DNA of 40,192 nucleotides from D2472 sp964444385 (lineage in GTDB: Bacteria; Pseudomonadota; Gammaproteobacteria; Magnimaribacterales; D2472): assembly GCA_964444385.1 (NCBI GenBank), contig CAYUHD010000006.1, positions 1 to 40,192 on the forward strand. Reading direction: 5' to 3'. The position numbers and the translations under genes were made by a program. Every line of letters begins with the position of its first letter. Position 1 is the stretch's first letter. Positions 34,881-40,192 of the stretch are shown here, piece after piece. Under the pieces are notes generated by a model that ran no database searches, was not told the origin of the DNA, and was given only the letters and a program-made list of their open reading frames with translations.

Positions 34881-35833
34881 TTTTCTTCCTTTGAACCTTC
34901 TGGGGCATCCTCTGGCTCACCTGAATCTTCCTGAACAACTTCTTCAGATTCCTCAATCGATTCAACAATTTCCTCAATCTCTTCCTTAACTACCTCCTCT
35001 TCAGTCTCTTCAGGTAGATCTTCTTCTAGCTCACTTAGTTCAGCTTCCTCAACTAGATTCAATGCTTTCCCAGAGGTAACAGAGGCCTTTTTAACTTTTA
35101 CTGCTGGAGCAACATCATCATCAGTTTGAAAATTTATAGCCCCTCCCTTCGAAGTTGCTAGCCCTCGAACGCATGCCTCACCAATAACTTTAGTAATCAA
35201 TCTAATTGATCTAATTGCATCATCATTACCTGGAATAATATAATCTATACCTTCAGGGTTTGAATTAGTATCTACCAATGCAATGATTGGAATGCCCATT
35301 TTTTTTGCTTCAGTAACTGCTATTTTTTCATATGCCACATCAACAACGAACAAAGCATCTGGGAGACCTTTCATATCTTTAATTCCACCAACACTTGCAT
35401 CTAACTTTTCATATTCTTTCGTAATGTCTACAGCCTCTTTTTTTGAAAGTCTATTAATCCTTCCTGATGACTGAAGCTCCTCAATATCCAAAAGTCGTCT
35501 AATAGATCCACGTATGGTTTTCCAATTAGTTAGAGTTCCACCAAGCCATCTCTTATCAATATATGGCAAACCTATTGTAGAGGCAGATTCTTTGATAGTT
35601 TTAGATGCTGAACGTTTAGTGCCAACAAAGAGAATTCTGTTACCTTTTGAACAAATTTCTTCTGCTTTTGATGCCGCCGCATTTAGACATTCTTGAGTCA
35701 TCTCAAGATCAATAATGCTAATTTTTTTTCTGGTATCAAAAATGAAAGATTCCATTTTTGGATTCCAAAATCTTTGTTGATGACCAAAATGAACGCCTGC
35801 ATTCAGCAGGTCTTTAATAGAAACAATACTCAC
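34877..35833 (-). CDS. rpsB: Ribosomal protein S2 with a long acidic C-terminal tail
   Basis: Small-subunit protein needed for binding of S1. The first 230 residues are a normal S2 (LNAGVHFGHQQRFWNPKM, KRWLGGTLTNWKTI, PDALFVVDV, IPIIALVDTNSNPEGIDYIIPGNDDA). It then continues to 318 residues, about 75 longer than E. coli S2; residues 261-318 are almost wholly Glu, Asp, Ser and Val, with no predicted fold. The start is GTG at 35833 with GGAGG 5 nt upstream. Its leader contains paired segments that may bind S2 for autoregulation. Confidence 0.96.
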   Translation of the reverse strand: MSIVSIKDLLNAGVHFGHQQRFWNPKMESFIFDTRKKISIIDLEMTQECLNAAASKAEEICSKGNRILFVGTKRSASKTIKESASTIGLPYIDKRWLGGTLTNWKTIRGSIRRLLDIEELQSSGRINRLSKKEAVDITKEYEKLDASVGGIKDMKGLPDALFVVDVAYEKIAVTEAKKMGIPIIALVDTNSNPEGIDYIIPGNDDAIRSIRLITKVIGEACVRGLATSKGGAINFQTDDDVAPAVKVKKASVTSGKALNLVEEAELSELEEDLPEETEEEVVKEEIEEIVESIEESEEVVQEDSGEPEDAPEGSKEEK

Positions 35834-35933
35834 AATTTCCTCCGGGGTTATTACTCCGGCACCTCATAAAGTTGACTCTTTCTAAAGAGCACCCCAACCA
35901 TAATCTTCTTGGCGCCTTCGGGATTTAAAGTGT
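35834..35933 (-). ncRNA. Candidate S2-responsive leader of rpsB-tsf
   Basis: The 100-nt leader shows several pairings on the minus strand: GGCGCC (35916-35911) with GGTGCC (35863-35858), one G-U; inside it CTCTT-TAGA-AAGAG (35889-35876); CCGG (35859-35856) with CCGG (35845-35842), next to the ribosome binding site; and GGGGT (35895-35891) complementary to ACCCC (35848-35844), which could make an alternative or pseudoknot pairing. Autoregulation of rpsB-tsf by S2 through its leader is known in gammaproteobacteria; that this is the same element is inferred from place and structure. Confidence 0.5.
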
Positions 35934-35939
35934 GAGTAT

Positions 35940-35968
35940 TCTATAGAAAAGTAGCTTCAGATTAAAGC
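35940..35968 (-). promoter_or_regulatory. Weak candidate promoter of rpsB-tsf
   Basis: Minus strand TATAGA (35945-35940) is a fair -10; the hexamer 17 nt upstream, GCTTTA, is a poor -35 and overlaps the dapB stop. Transcription would begin near 35933. An independent promoter is expected for a ribosomal operon, but this one is only tentative. Confidence 0.3.
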
Positions 35969-36636
35969 TTTTTATTTAAGAAGTCAGCAAAAATATATTT
36001 ACCTACTTCCTTGGAAGCAATCCATCTAGCAGCGTTCAAGGCCTCTATTGCAAAGATATCCCTAGAATTCGCAATATGTTGAAAAGAGGTAATTCCTTCT
36101 TTATTTTTGAATTCAACCCTATGAATCCCAAAGTTATTACCAATTCTGCAAGACTGAACTTCAATTGGGCTTTCTATCTTGCTTTTGGTCAAATTCTCCA
36201 AAAATTTTAAAATTTCTAAAGTTGTACCAGATGGGGAGTCTTTTTTGTTAGCGTGATGAATTTCAACTATTTTACACTTCAAGATTGTGCTAATTGATGA
36301 AAGGTAGTACTCAATAGAGTTCTTTAAATTGACGATTCCTAATGACATATTAGAAGCAACTAATATTGGTATAGATTTTTTTGCAGTATCTACAAGACTT
36401 AAATGCTCATCAGTAAGGCCGGTGGTTCCAGATATAAAAGGTAACTTGTGATCAATACAAAGCTTTAGTGAAAATATAAATCCCTCAGGTGAGGAGAAAT
36501 CAATGACAACTGATACGTCTCTTAAATTAATTCCTTTTGCTTTAAAATCTTGAACTATGATGTCGGATTCCTTTTCACATAGGTTCTTTAAAGTTTGCCC
36601 CATGTTTCCATGAAAACCATTAATTAAAATATACAA
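35962..36636 (-). CDS. dapB: 4-hydroxy-tetrahydrodipicolinate reductase (short form)
   Basis: Reduces hydroxy-tetrahydrodipicolinate with NAD(P)H on the way to diaminopimelate and lysine. 224 residues, about 50 fewer than E. coli DapB. The N-terminal nucleotide loop is NGFHGNMGQTL; the catalytic segment EIHHANKKDSPSGTT (125-139) keeps His127, His128 and Lys131; FISGTTGL and VEFKNKEGITSFQHIANSRDIFA are conserved. The loss is in the NAD-binding domain, between about residues 25 and 40. The start is TTG at 36636, 4 nt after dnaJ. In many gammaproteobacteria carAB follows; here rpsB does. Confidence 0.93.
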   Translation of the reverse strand: MYILINGFHGNMGQTLKNLCEKESDIIVQDFKAKGINLRDVSVVIDFSSPEGFIFSLKLCIDHKLPFISGTTGLTDEHLSLVDTAKKSIPILVASNMSLGIVNLKNSIEYYLSSISTILKCKIVEIHHANKKDSPSGTTLEILKFLENLTKSKIESPIEVQSCRIGNNFGIHRVEFKNKEGITSFQHIANSRDIFAIEALNAARWIASKEVGKYIFADFLNKKL

Positions 36637-36640
36637 TCTT

Positions 36641-37750
36641 CTATTTTTTATGAAATTGGTTAGAGGCTTGGTTAAAAGATTTTTTTATTGGGTGATGTTC
36701 CTCAGCTTCTATTGATCTTGCAAATTCTTCAAACATCTTAAGTTGAGACTTTGAAAGATTCACTGGAGTTTCAACAATAACTCTGCACAACAAGTCACCC
36801 CTCCTTGAATCTCGAACTGAAGAAGCTCCTTTACCTTTGATTCTAAAAATTTTACCAGTTTGAGTATAAGCAGGTATCTTAAGAACAATTTTTGATTCTA
36901 ACCCTGGAACATGGATCGTTCCCCCTAAAACAGCAACCTCGAATGGAATAGGAGCTTCAAAATATAAATCTTTTCCATCCCTCTCAAAAATTTCGTTGCT
37001 TGAGACTTGGATAGCAACATATAAATCACCAACATGACCCCCTCTTGCGGCACTTCCCTCTCCTGTAAGGCGTACTTTATCTCCGTTGTCTACTCCAGAA
37101 GGAATACTTACAGATAATGATTTAGTTTCTTGTCTAATCCCTGTACCTCTGCAAGAATTGCAATGATCCTGAACAATTCTTCCTTCACCCCTACAAGCAT
37201 TGCAGGGTTGTTGCACTGAAAAAAAGCCTTGTTGCATTCGCACTTGACCAGCACCATTACATTGAGTGCAGGTCACTGGAGATGAGCCTGGTTTAGCGCC
37301 AGATCCAGAACAATCATCACATAATTTATCTACTGGTATTTTTATTGTTTTCTTGATTCCAAGAATAGCCTCCTTCAAAGAAAGTTCTAAATTATATTGA
37401 AGATCTTGACCTCTTGCTGCTCTTGATGAAGAACCTCTCCCTCCAAATACATCCCCAAATATATCTCCAAAAATGTCTCCAAAATTAAAGTCTTGAAAGC
37501 CAGCTCCTGATCTGCCTCCCATCCCTTGAACGCCGGCATGACCAAATTGATCATAAGCTGACTTTTTCTCTGAATCAGATAGTATTTCGTATGCTTCAGC
37601 CGCTTCTTTAAATTTATCATTGGCTGATGGATCATCCGGATTTCTATCAGGATGGTATTTCATTGCTAATTTTTTAAAAGCTTTCTTTAGCTCGGCATCT
37701 GAAGCGTTACGAGAGACCCCTAAAACCTCGTAATAGTCTCTCTGTGGCAT
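36641..37750 (-). CDS. dnaJ: Chaperone DnaJ
   Basis: Co-chaperone that delivers unfolded proteins to DnaK and stimulates its ATPase. 369 residues. J domain 1-70 with HPD at 33-35; a Gly/Phe-rich linker (GMGGRSGAGFQDFNFG); four zinc-finger CxxCxGxG repeats (CDDCSGSG, CTQCNGAG, CNACRGEG, CNSCRGTG); then the substrate-binding C-terminal domains. It begins 3 nt after dnaK. Confidence 0.97.
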   Translation of the reverse strand: MPQRDYYEVLGVSRNASDAELKKAFKKLAMKYHPDRNPDDPSANDKFKEAAEAYEILSDSEKKSAYDQFGHAGVQGMGGRSGAGFQDFNFGDIFGDIFGDVFGGRGSSSRAARGQDLQYNLELSLKEAILGIKKTIKIPVDKLCDDCSGSGAKPGSSPVTCTQCNGAGQVRMQQGFFSVQQPCNACRGEGRIVQDHCNSCRGTGIRQETKSLSVSIPSGVDNGDKVRLTGEGSAARGGHVGDLYVAIQVSSNEIFERDGKDLYFEAPIPFEVAVLGGTIHVPGLESKIVLKIPAYTQTGKIFRIKGKGASSVRDSRRGDLLCRVIVETPVNLSKSQLKMFEEFARSIEAEEHHPIKKSFNQASNQFHKK

Positions 37751-37753
37751 TGG

Positions 37754-39684
37754 TTATTTTTCTTCTTCTTTAACTTCTTCAAATTCTGCATCAACAGTAT
37801 TTTCATTACTAGAAGTGTCTTCTGCAGCATTAGGGGAACCTTCGTCTGCTTGAGGATAAAGTTTCTGAGTTAACGGAGTTAATACTTCGTTCAGACTTTT
37901 TGTAGCTTCTTCAATAGAATCTAAACTGTCTTGCTTAATTGCCTCTTCTAATTTGACAGTAACTGCCTCAATTGAATCTTTTTCTTCATCAGTAAGCTTA
38001 TCTCCAGCTTCAGATATAGATTTTCTAGTTGCATGAACAAGCATATCTGCATTATTTTTTGCTTGAACTAGGCTTTCAAACTTCTTGTCATCTTCGGCAT
38101 TTGCTTCGGCATCTTTAACCATTTTCTCAATATCATCATCAGACAAACCACTAGAAGCTTTGATTACAATAGACTGTTCTTTGCCAGTATTTTTATCTTT
38201 AGCTGCGACATTGAGAATACCATTAGCATCTAAATCAAAAGAGACTTCAATTTGAGGAGTGCCTCTAGCTGCAGGGGGAATATCTGTTAAATTAAATTGG
38301 CCTAAGGACTTATTTTGGGTAGCTTGTTTTCTCTCACCCTGAATCACATGAACTGTCACAGCCGATTGATTATCTTCAGCAGTTGAAAATACCTGAGATT
38401 TTTGAGTTGGTATTGTAGTATTCTTTTCAATCAAAGGGGTAGCAATACCTCCCAAAGTTTCAATACCAAGAGTTAAAGGAGTAACATCTAGCAAAAGAAC
38501 ATCTTTTGTATCTCCAGATAATACTGATCCTTGAATTGCAGCGCCAACTGCAACGGCTTCATCAGGATTAAGATCTTTCCTTGGTTCTTTACCAAAGAAA
38601 TCTTTAACTTTCTTTTGAACCATCGGCATTCTAGTCTGCCCGCCAACGAGTAAGATCTCATTTATATCACCAATAGAAAGCTTGGCATCTTCCAATGCAA
38701 GTTTAAGTGGAGAAAGGCTCTTATCAACTAAGTCTTCAACAAGCGACTCAAGCTTGGCTCTTGTAATCTTATGAACAAAATGCTTTGGTCCAGAACTATC
38801 AGCAGTAATATAGGGGAGATTAATCTCTGTTTGATCAGATGAAGAGAGTTCAATTTTTGCTTTTTCTGCAGCTTCTTTTAATCGCTGTAGAGCCATTGGA
38901 TCACTCTTTAAATCAAAACCAGACTCTTTCTTGAACTCATCAACAAAATAATCTATTAATTTAAGATCAAAATCTTCGCCTCCTAAGAAGGTATCGCCAT
39001 TTGTCGACAATACTTCAAATTGATGCTCACCATCTACCTCAGAAATCTCAATAATAGAAATATCAAAAGTCCCGCCTCCAAGATCATAGACCGCAATAAC
39101 TGAATCGCCTTTATGTTTATCAAGGCCATATGCTAATGCTGCGGCTGTTGGTTCATTTATTATTCTTTTAACCTCAAGGCCGGCGATCTTCCCTGCATCT
39201 TTAGTTGCCTGTCTTTGGGAATCATTGAAATAAGCCGGTACTGTGATTACAGCCTCAGCGACATCATGACCTAAATACTCTTCAGCTGTCTTCTTTAGTT
39301 TCTTTAAAACTTCTGCCGAGACTTGAGGAGGAGCTAATTTTTTATTATCAGCCTTAACCCAAGCATCTCCATTGTCGGCTTTTATAATTTCATATGGCAC
39401 CATGTCCATATCCTTTTTGACAACATCGTCATCAAATCTTCTACCTATCAATCTTTTAATTGCATATAAAGTTTTTNNNNNNNNNNNNNNNNNNNNNNNN
39501 NNNNNNNAACAGCTTGTCATTTAGCGGGAACTCCAACCAAAACTTCATTTTCATCAGAATAACCTATTACAGAAGGCATTGTTCTACCTCCCTCGGCGTT
39601 TTCAATTACTTTGGGTTGCTGTCCTTCTACTACAGCAAGGCAACTATTTGTTGTTCCTAAATCAATTCCTATAATCTTTGACAT
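37754..39684 (-). CDS. dnaK: Chaperone DnaK, interrupted by a scaffold gap
   Basis: Hsp70 ATPase chaperone. The true start is ATG 39684 with MSKIIGIDLGTTNSCLAVVE, not the in-frame start just beside the gap. Residues 1-59 read up to PAK-stop-QAV at 39508; the codon at position 56, Arg in other DnaK proteins, is TGA here. After 31 N the sequence resumes at KTLYAIKRLIGRR, residue 64 of the family. Only 11 bases should be missing, so the N run is 20 bases too long and puts the halves in different frames. Repaired, the protein has 636 residues (E. coli 638) and keeps the nucleotide-binding (IINEPTAAALAYG, AVYDLGGGTFDISI) and substrate-binding domains with a Glu-rich tail. I judge the gene intact in the organism. 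Confidence 0.93.
39477..39507. other. Scaffold gap of 31 N inside dnaK
   Basis: Run of 31 undetermined bases. By comparison with the DnaK family, the true spacing between its edges is 11 bases (codons 60-62 and two bases of codon 63), so the N count is a placeholder and the flanking TGA is likely a low-quality contig end. Confidence 0.95.
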
Positions 39685-39693
39685 AATTTTTTC

Positions 39694-40192
39694 CTAATTT
39701 TTAATTACGGAGACTCTTGCAGGCCTTACAACCCGATCATGAAGCTCCCAGCCCCTTTGAAATATATTTTCAATTTCATTATTTTCTTTTTTTGGATCCT
39801 GCGAAGTCATCACTGCCTCATGCTTAATAGGATCAAACTGTCCATTAACTGGATAGATGGGTCTAATACCAAATTTATCAAGAGCTGATTCAAAAGATTT
39901 TAGAGTTAGCTCCACACCTTCCCTATCCTCTTTGGTTGAATCCTCAGAAAAATTATTCAATGCATGCTCAAGATTATCCACTACAGGTAACAATTCATTC
40001 AGCAGCCTCTCAACACCATATTTGTGAGCCTTTTCAACATCAGCAATATTCCTTTTAAAGGCATTATCTAACTCTGCTCTTGATCTAAGCAAAGCCTCTT
40101 CAAGATCCTTGATCTTTTCCTCTGCACTAGGAGACTCATCAATTTCTTCAGTTGATGATTCTAAATCCTCTTCTATGGATTCCTCTGCAGCT
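39694..40192 (-). CDS. grpE: Nucleotide exchange factor GrpE (partial, N-terminus off the right edge)
   Basis: Dimeric exchange factor for DnaK. About 165 residues are visible and the frame is open to the right edge. The visible N-terminal part is Glu/Ser-rich, followed by a coiled coil (AEEKIKDLEEALLRSRAELDNAFKR), VERLLNELLPVVDNLEHALN, the family's DPIKHEAVM and the C-terminal beta domain with FQRGWELHDRVVRPARVSV. A TTG at 40092 is not the start, since the coiled coil begins earlier. It lies 9 nt before dnaK, whose AGGA site overlaps the grpE stop. The heat-shock promoter, if any, is outside the window. Confidence 0.95.
   Translation of the reverse strand, partial: AAEESIEEDLESSTEEIDESPSAEEKIKDLEEALLRSRAELDNAFKRNIADVEKAHKYGVERLLNELLPVVDNLEHALNNFSEDSTKEDREGVELTLKSFESALDKFGIRPIYPVNGQFDPIKHEAVMTSQDPKKENNEIENIFQRGWELHDRVVRPARVSVIKN

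Noticed and set aside
35940..35985. Terminator between dapB and rpsB
   Set aside because: AGCTT and AAGCT around the dapB stop can make only a 5-bp stem with a short T run, too weak to call.
39508..39520. dnaK start beside the gap at 39520
   Set aside because: It is a frame artefact of the N run; the conserved N-terminus begins at 39684.
1..40192. CRISPR arrays, tRNA or rRNA genes, insertion sequences, prophage, defence genes
   Set aside because: None seen: no regular repeats, no cloverleaf, no transposase or integrase; the gene order is chromosomal core.

Overview
The window is an AT-rich piece of a gammaproteobacterial chromosome. Evidence is the long collinear block shared with Escherichia coli and relatives (rpsB-tsf-pyrH-frr-uppS-cdsA-dxr-rseP-bamA-skp-lpxD-fabZ-lpxA-lpxB-rnhB-dnaE-accA-tilS), the holD-rimI pair and an arginine succinyltransferase (ast) cluster. 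Low GC, tiny intergenic spaces, many 1-4 nt overlaps and frequent TTG/GTG starts suggest a streamlined marine lineage of the SAR86 type; that placement is inference. Nearly everything lies on the minus strand. I saw no tRNA, rRNA, CRISPR array, insertion sequence or phage gene, and no gene-free stretch above 300 bases. A 31-N scaffold gap lies in dnaK.

Region 1 (1-5381): a small xenobiotic or lipid handling block. A divergent TetR regulator faces a minus-strand operon of nitronate monooxygenase-like flavoprotein, GST-fold protein and haloalkane dehalogenase (cut by the left edge). A perfect 33-bp palindrome lies between them, over both promoters. A FATP-type acyl-CoA synthetase converges on tetR.

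Region 2 (5490-13168): astA-astD-astB for arginine catabolism without astC or astE, then a unit of LLM oxidoreductase, HupE/UreJ-type membrane protein and an unusual ElaA-like acetyltransferase fused through a membrane anchor to a PpiC/SurA-like domain. A glutathione peroxidase diverges from it. Two promoters here place a perfect TATAAT exactly 6 nt before the ATG, which predicts leaderless mRNAs.

Region 3 (13170-15728): rimI and holD head-to-head with a type 2 leuA.

Region 4 (15721-40192): 22 minus-strand genes read right to left: grpE-dnaK-dnaJ chaperones, dapB, translation genes (rpsB, tsf, frr), pyrH, isoprenoid and envelope lipid synthesis (uppS, cdsA, dxr), outer-membrane biogenesis (rseP, bamA, skp, lpxD, fabZ, lpxA, lpxB), then rnhB, dnaE, accA, tilS and a crotonase-family gene. 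They couple growth, membrane lipid, lipid A and outer-membrane protein assembly. Notable details are an acidic tail on ribosomal protein S2 with a structured leader RNA, a calcium-loop-like motif in a BamA surface loop, and a dnaK that is broken only by assembly artefacts. I found no clear new defence or mobile system; the strongest novelty candidates are the fusion protein, the palindromic operator and the leaderless promoter geometry.
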